From assembly GCA_014376805.1 (NCBI GenBank), contig JACMQU010000047.1:1-40975 (forward strand): a stretch of DNA of 40,975 bases, read 5' to 3'. A program made the position numbers and the translations under genes. Position 1 is the first letter of the stretch, and the number at the start of each line of letters is the position of its first letter. This stretch comes from Bacteroidia bacterium (GTDB taxonomy: Bacteria; Bacteroidota; Bacteroidia; UKL13-3). Below, in pieces: positions 17,272 through 25,593 of this stretch. The notes below the pieces were generated by a model. It did no database searches. It saw only the letters and a list, made by a program, of their open reading frames with translations, and was not told the DNA's origin.

Positions 17272-17442
17272 AGCTGCGAAAATAACTTTTTTAAAAGGGA
17301 TTTTTATTTGCTTTCGTTAAAGGTTAAAGGTTTCTAATACTTTATTTTTATAACATTAGTTTTTATACAATTGGCTCATCCTATAAAAATTTATGAATAA
17401 ACGTAAACATAAACAATTTTTATTTAGGGCAAAGTTTTGGGA

Positions 17443-18396
17443 TTAAAACACCTTACTTGCAATAGCTTTGGTAACTTCACTTACACCCATTGTATAATAG
17501 TGCAATACAGGAACATTTGCAGCTCTCAGTTCTTTAGACTGCTGTATAGCCCATTCGATGCCTGCCTGTTTAACGGCTTTATCATCTTTACATGCTTCTA
17601 CCGCAGTTACCAGATCTTCGGGCATATCTATATGAAATACTTTAGGTAATACGGCAAGTTGTTTTCTTGTTGTAATAGGTTTAATCCCCGGAATAATAGG
17701 GATAAAAATGCCAATATTTTTGCAGGTTTCTACAAAGTCGAAATACTTTTTATTATTAAAAAACATTTGAGTAACAATATACTCAGCACCCGCATCAACC
17801 TTTTGTTTTAACCATTTTAGATCATTGGTCATGTTAGGGGCTTCAAAATGTTTTTCGGGGTATGCGGCCACGCCTGCACAAAAATCAGAATTAGAAGCAT
17901 TCTCCAATTCTTCATCCAAATATCTTCCCTGATTCATGGCAATAACTTGTTCTAACAATTCCAAGGAAGTTTTATTACCATCAGGTTCAGGCACAAAACC
18001 AGATTCATTTTTTATATTATCACCACGCAGTACCAATACATTATCTATCCCTAAAAAATGCAGGTCTATGAGTGCATTTTCAGTTTCTTCTTTACTAAAA
18101 CCTCCGCAAATTAAATGGGGCACTGTATCTATCCTATATTTATTCATTAGTGCCGCACATATTGCCACAGTGCCCGGTCGCTTGCGTGTATAAATTTTAT
18201 CGAATCCACCATCTTTGCGCTTGCGTAACATAAATTCTTCCCGGTGATAAGTAACATCAATAAATGCAGGTTTAAATTCCATTAACGGATCAAGACCATG
18301 GTAAATAGAATTAATATCTTTACCTTTAAGAGGGGGCAGTATTTCTATAGAGAACAAGGTATCTTTAGCGTTCTTAATGTGTTCTGTTACTTTCAT
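17443..18396 (-). CDS. metF: Methylenetetrahydrofolate reductase (NAD(P)H)
   Basis: A 317-residue flavoprotein of the MetF family. The N-terminal strand has the proton-donating Glu18 in FSIEILPP. DVTYHREE, TVPHLICGGF, VLRGD, AYPEKH and YIVTQMFF occur in the family's usual order along the TIM barrel. Length matches bacterial MetF. It reduces 5,10-methylene-THF to 5-methyl-THF, supplying the methyl group for methionine synthesis. The gene stands alone on the minus strand, 171 bases upstream of tcdA and 142 bases downstream of the MDR gene. No SAM riboswitch or other leader was recognised. Confidence 0.96.
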   Translation of the reverse strand: MKVTEHIKNAKDTLFSIEILPPLKGKDINSIYHGLDPLMEFKPAFIDVTYHREEFMLRKRKDGGFDKIYTRKRPGTVAICAALMNKYRIDTVPHLICGGFSKEETENALIDLHFLGIDNVLVLRGDNIKNESGFVPEPDGNKTSLELLEQVIAMNQGRYLDEELENASNSDFCAGVAAYPEKHFEAPNMTNDLKWLKQKVDAGAEYIVTQMFFNNKKYFDFVETCKNIGIFIPIIPGIKPITTRKQLAVLPKVFHIDMPEDLVTAVEACKDDKAVKQAGIEWAIQQSKELRAANVPVLHYYTMGVSEVTKAIASKVF

Positions 18397-18538
18397 TTAT
18401 TGTTTATTGAGCGCAAAATAATAAAAAAGTGAATATACGGGGGATTAATGTGAGATTATAATGTTTATAAATAGCGAAGAATGCAGCAACGTGTATAGAT
18501 TAAGTAGAGAAGAAAATCGGGATATTTATGTATGAACA

Positions 18539-19552
18539 TTAATCTATTTGCAATAAAATTTTGCCGAATTGATGACCATTGTCCATGTATGCCGAGGCCT
18601 CATCGGCCTGGCTCAGGGAAAAAACTTTATCTATTACCGGTTCTATATGATGTTGAGAAACAAAACTAATCATTTCATCAAACTCTACATTATTGCCCAT
18701 TGTTGAGCCGAGGATATCAAGCTGTTTCCAGAAAATTTTTGCAGGCACTCCAGCATTCCAGATTCCATTAGTAGCTCCATAAACAGCTATTCGTCCGCCC
18801 GGTTTAGCAAGATCTACCAGCCTGGCAAATCCCTCTCCGCCGGCACCATCAATAATCACATCAAAACCATCACTTTCTTTCGCTAATTTTTTATTCCATT
18901 CAGTATGGTTATAGTTGGCTCCACCTTTAACTCCAAGCTTTTTAGCGCGTTCCAGTTTTTCATCACTCCCACTTGTTACATATACATTGCACCCAACGGC
19001 TAAAGCAAACTGTGTTGCAAATAGTGCCACACCACCTCCTGCACCCGTTACTAAAACATTTTCTCCAGACATTGCCTTGGCTCTTCCAAATAATGCTCTA
19101 TAAGCAGTTAAGCCGGCCAAAGGAAAAGCAGCAGCCTGCAACGCTGTTAAATGGGCTGGTTTAGGGTGAACCAAATGCACAGGTACACATACATATTGGG
19201 CAAACGTTCCGTTTTGTGGCAGACCCAGAATAGTATAATCTTTTGCCTGTACACGGGGGTTATTACCCCAGTTTAAGGATGGGTTAATAATTACCTCTTT
19301 ATTAATCCAGGTACTATCTGCGTTATCCCCTACCGTTTCAATTATACCGCACCCATCGCTTCCACAAATGATTGGAAATTTTAATCCTGCATACTGGCCT
19401 TTCTGAATCCAAACATCTCTATGGTTTAATGCTGCTGTAGAAATTCTTATGCAAACTTCGCCGGCTTTGGGAATAGGTTTGTAAACCTCTTTAAAAATGT
19501 ATGGTGTATTTACCTGTTCAAGAACAGCAGCATTCATAGTGTGTTTATTCAT
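18539..19552 (-). CDS. Zinc-type medium-chain dehydrogenase/reductase (quinone oxidoreductase-like)
   Basis: The start at 19552 (MNKHTMNAAVLEQ, 337 residues) is chosen because a near-perfect promoter lies at 19613-19582. Longer starts at 19612 or 19588 would lie within or before that promoter. An ATG at 19537 is an equally possible start. The protein has the MDR GroES-like N-terminal domain (ALNHRDVWIQKGQY, FPIICGSDGCGIIE) and a Rossmann nucleotide-binding domain with VTGAGGGVALFATQFA. The catalytic Zn cysteine of alcohol dehydrogenases is not in its place (LNHRD rather than C-x-TD) and no structural four-Cys cluster is visible, which favours a quinone/enoyl reductase type using NAD(P)H. Substrate unknown. 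Confidence 0.88.
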   Translation of the reverse strand: MNKHTMNAAVLEQVNTPYIFKEVYKPIPKAGEVCIRISTAALNHRDVWIQKGQYAGLKFPIICGSDGCGIIETVGDNADSTWINKEVIINPSLNWGNNPRVQAKDYTILGLPQNGTFAQYVCVPVHLVHPKPAHLTALQAAAFPLAGLTAYRALFGRAKAMSGENVLVTGAGGGVALFATQFALAVGCNVYVTSGSDEKLERAKKLGVKGGANYNHTEWNKKLAKESDGFDVIIDGAGGEGFARLVDLAKPGGRIAVYGATNGIWNAGVPAKIFWKQLDILGSTMGNNVEFDEMISFVSQHHIEPVIDKVFSLSQADEASAYMDNGHQFGKILLQID

Positions 19553-19581
19553 AGTAAATTTAACTTTTTCAAATTTGTTTT

Positions 19582-19613
19582 CAAACATAAGTGCTTCAAG
19601 TTTCTTAATCAAA
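19582..19613 (-). promoter_or_regulatory. Promoter of the MDR oxidoreductase gene
   Basis: On the minus strand TTTG (19613-19610), 20 bases, then TATGTTTG (19589-19582). This fits the Bacteroidota consensus exactly and sets the translation start at 19552 or 19537. Confidence 0.7.
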
Positions 19614-19752
19614 AATGCAAATTAGATTAGTTGGTTAGCAAGGGCAAAATAAAAAATGCTAATACCTTTAAAATTTGGTAAATAAGGGAGAGTGAGTTTG
19701 CTATTTTAATAACACTCTAAAGTATAAGCAACTGGTATTATTTGCGCCATTT

Positions 19753-19799
19753 AAAAAAACAAAATCCTTCAACTACTATTTAAGTTAAAGGATTTTGTT
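19753..19799 (-). terminator. Terminator after the YHYH-domain gene
   Basis: A 17-base stem with one mismatch (arms 19758-19774 and 19783-19799), an 8-base loop, and a run of seven T on the minus-strand 3' side. It lies 40 bases past the stop of the YHYH gene. Confidence 0.8.
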
Positions 19800-19839
19800 G
19801 AGAATATGTTTTAGGTTTCTTTAAAATAGACTTTAGTTT

Positions 19840-21075
19840 TTATCTGATAAAAATCTTTTCTTTCTTTTCATACTGCTCATTTTTTATGCGTACAAAATAG
19901 ATTCCTTTTTTGAGTGCAGAAACATCAAGCGCATAACTAATTGTTGGCTGAACATTATTTTGTTCGAGCACTGTTTTGCCTAAGGCATCTATTATGGTTA
20001 CAATAAAATTATTGGAAGCAACCGGACTGATATATAAAAACAAATAATCATTAGTGGGGTTCGGATATATTTCTAATTCTAATGGTTCCAACACACTTAT
20101 GCCTGTTGAAGGATTATAAGTTGTTACGGGTTCTGTTATCGTATTATGCCCGCTATTAGGGCCATTGGTGTTACCTGCCTGCACAGTTCCATAATAAGTA
20201 TCACCTATAACAAATGGATAAACAGGTTTAAGGTTTTCATCTATGGTTACAAAATAAACATAAGTGCCATTTGGGTAGGCGGGTGTTTTACAAAAGCGAC
20301 CATTGTGTTCATCAAGATCGCCAAGGCCGGGAATGTATTCCCAATCCTGCAAAAAATTACCAATGGGATAAGTTGCATTAACATCGGGGCCGGCAGATGC
20401 TGCGGCAGAACCATTTGGCAAAGTAGTGCGGGTTGTAATACTACGTTTGCGAAAAGATGACTTCATTCTTTTAATAGCACCTGTTCCGTTTGTATCTGCG
20501 TACGCATAGGCTCCATACACCGGAAAACCATCAAACATAAAACCTATTACAGGGGAGTGGTGTGAACTATCAGAGTCTGCATACAAACATTTTGGATTTA
20601 CATGGTGATGATATTCACCACCCTGTTGCGGATGACCCAAACAGTTATCAAAACCTGACCCTTCGTAAACTAATGCATTTCTTTGCCACACCCCTTGGTT
20701 GTTATAGCTCTGTGCATCCCAGGCATTATCAATACTAACGCCATTTGTCCATACACCCACATGACCTAAACCAACAGCAGTTAAAGTGCTTGTGTTCTTT
20801 ACCGGTAATCTTGTAACTTTAAATACAAAATTTTTATTTGCAGGAATATTGGGGTTCCCCAACCACGGTCCTATACTGTAACCGGGAATACAGGAACAAC
20901 TGATATAAACATTATTAGTGGAATATTGCACCTGTTGTACATTGGCGGGTAAACCAGCATATCCAGTTAGCCCCGTGGTGTTAATTACCCACGAAGTAAC
21001 AGCTGGCCCCTGTGCATGTAGCAAATTTGATAATATAATACATGCCGATAAAAAAAAATAAGTTCCTTTAGTCAT
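19840..21075 (-). CDS. T9SS-exported YHYH-domain protein
   Basis: A 411-residue protein with a signal peptide (cleavage likely after LHA, residue 21). Residues about 40-300 match the YHYH domain family. The name-giving motif appears as Tyr155-His156-His157-His158 in GGEYHHHVNP, followed by HHSPVIGFMFDGFPVYGAY, where the S-P-I/V-I-G-F..D-G-F/Y-P-V/I-Y-G core is typical. Cys145 and Cys163 flank the motif and could form a disulfide. The C-terminus (IYPNPTNDYL to KEKIFIR) is a T9SS type A sorting domain. YHYH proteins have no firmly established function; the histidine clusters suggest metal binding. It lies 188 bases downstream of the MbnH-like peroxidase on the same strand, so it may belong to the same metal-related locus. 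Confidence 0.88.
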   Translation of the reverse strand: MTKGTYFFLSACIILSNLLHAQGPAVTSWVINTTGLTGYAGLPANVQQVQYSTNNVYISCSCIPGYSIGPWLGNPNIPANKNFVFKVTRLPVKNTSTLTAVGLGHVGVWTNGVSIDNAWDAQSYNNQGVWQRNALVYEGSGFDNCLGHPQQGGEYHHHVNPKCLYADSDSSHHSPVIGFMFDGFPVYGAYAYADTNGTGAIKRMKSSFRKRSITTRTTLPNGSAAASAGPDVNATYPIGNFLQDWEYIPGLGDLDEHNGRFCKTPAYPNGTYVYFVTIDENLKPVYPFVIGDTYYGTVQAGNTNGPNSGHNTITEPVTTYNPSTGISVLEPLELEIYPNPTNDYLFLYISPVASNNFIVTIIDALGKTVLEQNNVQPTISYALDVSALKKGIYFVRIKNEQYEKKEKIFIR

Positions 21076-21263
21076 TATTAAAAAATTTAGGTTAGCTAAT
21101 TACAGCTCCTGCAATGTTAAATCATTTTAGCTAGAACTTGCCTATAAATATTAACATGATAGGTTGAAAGAGGAAGTGAAACCTAAAGCAATAATTGCAA
21201 TAAATACGAATGACTTTAATTAAAAAAAAAGCATCTTAAAACGCTAACTTTTAAAAAAACAGG

Positions 21264-22295
21264 CTAATCATTAAGGTAATTTCTGAACTTTATGTCCGAC
21301 AAAAATTCTTTATCCGTTAATGAATTTAGAAAACAGATTAGCTCAAGTCTTTCTTTTTTTGTTAAGCTAATTTTCTCTTTCAATTGCAAAGCAAGTGTGG
21401 CGTTATATTGAACACCATTTGTGTAATGGTCAAGCACCTGATCCAAACTTCTAAACCTTCCATCATGCATGTAGGGACCTGAAACAAAAACATTTCTTAA
21501 GGATGGCACTTTAAACTTTAAAGAGTCGAATGCGCTTTGTGTTATTCGCATTCTGCCATAATCATTTAATTCGGTATCAACCGGCAAACCATTATTTTGA
21601 AATGTATAGTTAGTAAATAATGGTTCGGTATGGCAGCCATCACAATGTTGCTTAAACAACTTGTAACCATTTTGCTCATCTAATGAAAAAGTAATGTTCA
21701 TTTCCTTACGTTTCACTTTATCATATTTTGCATTATAAGACTGAAACATAACTGTAAACTGCGTTAGTGATCTGAGCAGATTTTTTGTAGTAATTAAACT
21801 ATCCTGATAAGCTCTGTAAAACAATTTTCGATAACGCACACTATTGTTCAGCTTGCTAAGTACATCCTTTAAATCACTCCCCATTTCAACAGGATTTGTA
21901 ATAGGATTTAGTGGCTGCATTTCCAGCCTGTTAACACCACCATCCCACATAAACGAAGGACTCCAGGCAAGGTTAAACAATGTACTTGAATTGCGTATTC
22001 CTTTTATACCGTTTATGCCATGACTTAAACTATGATCACCATGTGTAAAACCAGAAAACTGCAGATGGCAACTCACACAGGAGATGCTGCTGTCTTTTGA
22101 TAAAACAGGATCAAAAAATAAGGTGCGGCCCAAATTAAACCCAGCTTTAGTAATCTTATTTTTTCTAAAATTATAAACAGGTTTTGGCCAACCTTTGGGA
22201 ATAACAAATTTGATGTCTGGCTGAGAAATAAATGAAAAAATAACAATTGCTATGAGCAAAACAAACAAAACAACATACATTTTTTTTACCTTCAT
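21264..22295 (-). CDS. Di-heme cytochrome c peroxidase family protein (MbnH/MauG-like)
   Basis: A 343-residue exported protein anchored or cleaved at an N-terminal hydrophobic stretch (residues 6-24). It carries two heme c sites, Cys73-Val-Ser-Cys76-His77 and Cys218-Asp-Gly-Cys221-His222, spaced as in bacterial di-heme peroxidases. Other family marks are GRTLFFDPVLS at the start, Trp117 in FMWDGG (the inter-heme tryptophan segment) and the late GPYMHDGRFRSL motif. The MbnP-like gene lies 26 bases upstream in the same operon, which favours the MbnH subgroup. In characterised systems MbnH oxidises a tryptophan of its partner MbnP to kynurenine. A plain hydrogen-peroxide-detoxifying CcpA role is the alternative. 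The pairing is seen; the chemistry is inferred. Confidence 0.9.
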   Translation of the reverse strand: MKVKKMYVVLFVLLIAIVIFSFISQPDIKFVIPKGWPKPVYNFRKNKITKAGFNLGRTLFFDPVLSKDSSISCVSCHLQFSGFTHGDHSLSHGINGIKGIRNSSTLFNLAWSPSFMWDGGVNRLEMQPLNPITNPVEMGSDLKDVLSKLNNSVRYRKLFYRAYQDSLITTKNLLRSLTQFTVMFQSYNAKYDKVKRKEMNITFSLDEQNGYKLFKQHCDGCHTEPLFTNYTFQNNGLPVDTELNDYGRMRITQSAFDSLKFKVPSLRNVFVSGPYMHDGRFRSLDQVLDHYTNGVQYNATLALQLKEKISLTKKERLELICFLNSLTDKEFLSDIKFRNYLND

Positions 22296-22321
22296 TTGGC
22301 CATTAAGTTAGTAATAAAAAT

Positions 22322-23134
22322 CTATTTTATCACTGATATGCTTAACATATCTGCATAATTATCTGCCATCATCATTGCTTCTTTACCAGGCAATAAGATG
22401 CTATTAGTTTTAGTGAGGTCAATAGTTAAGGGTGTGTTAAACCATGCGTTAATATCTACCTCCATTTCAATAGTGTTTTGCTTATAATTATTTACTTGCA
22501 TACCTGATAAAAGCAGCGTGACTTTGCGCAATGAATTATATGGACTTAAATAGCCCCCAATATGAAACTCAAACAAATGGTGCAGGGTATTACAACGGAA
22601 CGACTGGCCAACAAGTTTAGCAGCGGTATAACCAGTGTTCCAAGCCCAGTACATTCCTTTTGAGGGATCAAGGTCGCCATCTAATATACCAGCAGTGGTA
22701 GTAACACTGTCTAAACCTATACACATGTCTATAAATTTATAGTTCCCATTTTCTATAGCAGGAATATAAAAAGACCAGGTAGAAGAATCTTCTGCATCAA
22801 ATAAATGTACACTGTTAGGTTCAACATACTTTACATTATTTTCTTTTCTGAATGTTAGTGAGCTAATGTAAAATTTAAACTCCTTAACAATAAATGAATC
22901 ACCCATGAGATTGGTATAATACACATCATTTAATTTAAGTTGCAGACCATTAAAAAGCGGCTTGATTTTAATAAGTAATTTAGGGACTTGATATTCTTTT
23001 TGCGGAGTTGGGTAAACAAAAAATACGGGGATATAAAATCCTGTAAAAAGAAGCATACAAAAGCTTATAAAAATAGTCTTTAAGCAATTCGGCAATGTGC
23101 TTTTTATAACATTAGGGAGGGCAGAAAAATTCAT
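22322..23134 (-). CDS. MbnP-family protein (candidate copper-binding partner of the di-heme enzyme)
   Basis: A 270-residue exported protein. A hydrophobic segment lies at residues 20-41; the true start may be Met27, giving a shorter signal. The rest matches the MbnP-like family: strand-rich N-terminal part with KEFKFYISSL, VHLFDAE, then GLDSVTTTAG and the hallmark KGMYWAWNTGY (Trp163, Trp165), followed by His185-His186 and FEFHIGGY (His191). In the studied methanotroph system MbnP binds copper through a site that depends on a kynurenine made from a tryptophan by MbnH. One of Trp163/Trp165 is the obvious candidate, but I cannot align it reliably by eye. It lies between porZ-like (18 bases) and the di-heme enzyme (26 bases), so the three are surely co-transcribed. 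Confidence 0.85.
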   Translation of the reverse strand: MNFSALPNVIKSTLPNCLKTIFISFCMLLFTGFYIPVFFVYPTPQKEYQVPKLLIKIKPLFNGLQLKLNDVYYTNLMGDSFIVKEFKFYISSLTFRKENNVKYVEPNSVHLFDAEDSSTWSFYIPAIENGNYKFIDMCIGLDSVTTTAGILDGDLDPSKGMYWAWNTGYTAAKLVGQSFRCNTLHHLFEFHIGGYLSPYNSLRKVTLLLSGMQVNNYKQNTIEMEVDINAWFNTPLTIDLTKTNSILLPGKEAMMMADNYADMLSISVIK

Positions 23135-23152
23135 ATTAATTAGCGGAATAAA

Positions 23153-25432
23153 TTAATTTATAAACAGTAATTTTCCAACATGCGTTTGACTACCGTCTTT
23201 ATTTGCAGAAAAAATCAAATACACACCGGTACTTACGCGTCTTCCCGAAAAATTTCGTCCATCCCACGTTGCAAACCCACCGTTTGCAGAAGTTTCATAA
23301 ACCATATTTCCTTCAATATCTGTAAATTTTACGGTAGCACTTAAGGCAAGACCTCTTAAGGAGATCAGTCCTGTATATTCAGGTCTCACAGGATTGGGAA
23401 AAATCTCCACCTGTCCAAAAGAAGCACTTCCATTTGTGGCATCTCCCATGTAAGAAATAATTCCTTTTTCGGTACCAAAAAAAACTTCTCCGGAGGTTTC
23501 ATCTATGCCAATTTCAATTACATTAGCTGATAATAAGGGTGAATTTGAAATTGTAAAATTTTTGATTACGGTATAACCATCTTCAGATACTAGCCAGGCT
23601 CCATTAGGGGTGCCTATCCATTTGCGGTTTGATGGATCAACCTTTATGCAATTAATCTGTTCTTTACCCAAAAATATTTCGTAATTAGAACCTACTTTAA
23701 TAATAATTTGTCTTGCATCGAAACTGGTATTTTTTGTATTAAATATATTTCCCGGATTACTTAAAATAGTAAGTCCTTGAGTAGTGCCAATCCACATTTC
23801 ACCATTCAAATCTTTTGATACGCACAATACCGAATTGGAGGGCAATGCTCCTTGTCCGGTTTCTTTGGTCAAGTATTTATAACTATCATCATTTGAATTG
23901 CTAATTGTACCGTTATCATTGTAAACTAATATCCCTTTATCTTTTAAACTCAATACCCATTTATTATTATAATCATCGCAGGTAAGCCAGCCAAATTCGT
24001 TACCGCCGGTTCCTACATAAAAGGAATACCATTTGGCAGGTGTTTTAACACTTATGGGTTTATTTACTCCAAAATTACTAACCCACAAATTTCCATTGTT
24101 ATCAAAGTCCATACCACCTGATAGCAGAGGTTTATAAGTAGTGTCGGTTACAGAGAGATGTTGCAAAGAGCTGTTACTATCATCAAATTTTTTTACCACT
24201 AACTCATTTTCAATTTCAAAAACCCCGGTTCCGAAACTTGAAATATACATATCGTTACCTTTTGGATTTTTTTTTACAACAATAAAATCTGAAGCCGTAT
24301 TAATTATGGGTGTATTTTCATTGGTATAATTGAACCAGGTATTATTTGAATAGGTATAAAATTTACTACTATTATAAACTAATGGATCCCAGCGTTCGTT
24401 AACAGAACCCCCGGCTACCCAAAGTTTACCATTGGCAAAAGTCATTTTACCAAATGTTTTGGCGGTTGGACCGTTTGGATAATAGTAATCTGTGTTATTG
24501 CTTTCTGGCCTATCTATGGTAAGTCCATAAGTATTATCAACCATAGACAAATAACCGCGTGCATCAAGGGTAGCATCATTTCTGAAGGAATATTTTGCAA
24601 ATGATTTAGAAGAACCGTCACTATTTTTAATTAAGATCTGCTGTGGAGAAACAAGCACTAATTTCTGATTCACCAATTGCATTGAATTTACATTCATTTT
24701 AGGAGAAAAGGGAGTCCATATATTAGTACTTCCGTCAAATGTATTTAAAACACTATCTATAACCACATACAATTCTCCCTTAAAAACTTCACTTAATGTG
24801 GCTTTAGCAGGATTAATCACTTTCCAATTTCCGTAAAAATTCAGGTTATTGGCATCCAAACTAGCGGTAAAAATTCCTTTTTGTGTGCAGCCATAAATTG
24901 AATTATTAAAAATACTCACCGAAAAAAATTCAAGTTGTGTTCCTTCAGGTCCGAGTTTTTGATAATCCGTAATGGTTTGCTTTCTATCGATATCCAAAAC
25001 CACTATACCAAAACTACAGGCCAGGTAAACTTTATTTTCGAAGAAACTTAGGTGGTTTATGCGTTTTAAGCCAATAATATTTTTAATAAATATATCTGGA
25101 ATATTATATATGGCATTTGTTTTATGATCAATAATATCAATATTGGCATTCTGATAAATGATAACAGTACAGTTTTTTTCAGGGTTATGGCGCACTAAAG
25201 TAACTTCAACATCAGACAAGCCATTAACTTTTGAAAGCCGTTCAATACTGGCATCATCTGTTTGAAATGTAAACAGACCACTTAAAGACCCACAATACAA
25301 TTTAGTTCCGACTGCGGCAATCGTATTATTTTTTAAATAAGGCAAATGCACACGCCAACCTCCATATTTGGTTTGAGCAAATGCATTTAACTGCAAACCT
25401 ATAATAAAAAGTAAAATCAGATTTTTCTTCAT
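23153..25432 (-). CDS. porZ: PorZ-like T9SS component with two beta-propellers and sorting domain
   Basis: The start at 25432 (MKKNLILLFIIGLQLNAFAQ signal peptide) is preferred. Upstream ATGs would add 16-33 residues and run into the promoter region. The 759-residue protein opens with G-G-W-R-V-H-L-P-Y, then LYCGSLSGLF and KVNGLSDVEVTLV, the hallmark beginning of PorZ, and continues as two-component-regulator-type propeller repeats (LWVSNFG, KWVLSLKDKG, MWIGTTQGL, KWIGTPNGAW, VFFGTEKGI). The C-terminal FPNPVRPEYTG to GKLLFIN is a T9SS sorting domain, with WDGRNFSGRRVSTGVY typical of the gliding/T9SS type. In Porphyromonas, PorZ sits on the cell surface and delivers anionic LPS to the PorU sortase. 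It heads the operon with the MbnP- and MbnH-like genes. Confidence 0.85.
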   Translation of the reverse strand: MKKNLILLFIIGLQLNAFAQTKYGGWRVHLPYLKNNTIAAVGTKLYCGSLSGLFTFQTDDASIERLSKVNGLSDVEVTLVRHNPEKNCTVIIYQNANIDIIDHKTNAIYNIPDIFIKNIIGLKRINHLSFFENKVYLACSFGIVVLDIDRKQTITDYQKLGPEGTQLEFFSVSIFNNSIYGCTQKGIFTASLDANNLNFYGNWKVINPAKATLSEVFKGELYVVIDSVLNTFDGSTNIWTPFSPKMNVNSMQLVNQKLVLVSPQQILIKNSDGSSKSFAKYSFRNDATLDARGYLSMVDNTYGLTIDRPESNNTDYYYPNGPTAKTFGKMTFANGKLWVAGGSVNERWDPLVYNSSKFYTYSNNTWFNYTNENTPIINTASDFIVVKKNPKGNDMYISSFGTGVFEIENELVVKKFDDSNSSLQHLSVTDTTYKPLLSGGMDFDNNGNLWVSNFGVNKPISVKTPAKWYSFYVGTGGNEFGWLTCDDYNNKWVLSLKDKGILVYNDNGTISNSNDDSYKYLTKETGQGALPSNSVLCVSKDLNGEMWIGTTQGLTILSNPGNIFNTKNTSFDARQIIIKVGSNYEIFLGKEQINCIKVDPSNRKWIGTPNGAWLVSEDGYTVIKNFTISNSPLLSANVIEIGIDETSGEVFFGTEKGIISYMGDATNGSASFGQVEIFPNPVRPEYTGLISLRGLALSATVKFTDIEGNMVYETSANGGFATWDGRNFSGRRVSTGVYLIFSANKDGSQTHVGKLLFIN

Positions 25433-25466
25433 GTTTCTAACCACAAATAAACGACATGCACTTAAA

Positions 25467-25474
25467 CAAACGTA
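25467..25474 (-). promoter_or_regulatory. Candidate -7 element of the porZ-mbnP-mbnH operon
   Basis: TACGTTTG on the minus strand matches TAnnTTTG and lies 34 bases before the chosen start at 25432. There is no clear -33 TTTG at standard spacing. Confidence 0.4.
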
Positions 25475-25593
25475 TATGCTATGCATATTTGTTTTGAGGA
25501 AAGTGCGATTTGACAGCAATTTTGGGCTCAAACCGAATTAACTGACACTAATTTAACAGAAAAAAATATGTTTTTTCTTACTTTCGCAATTAT

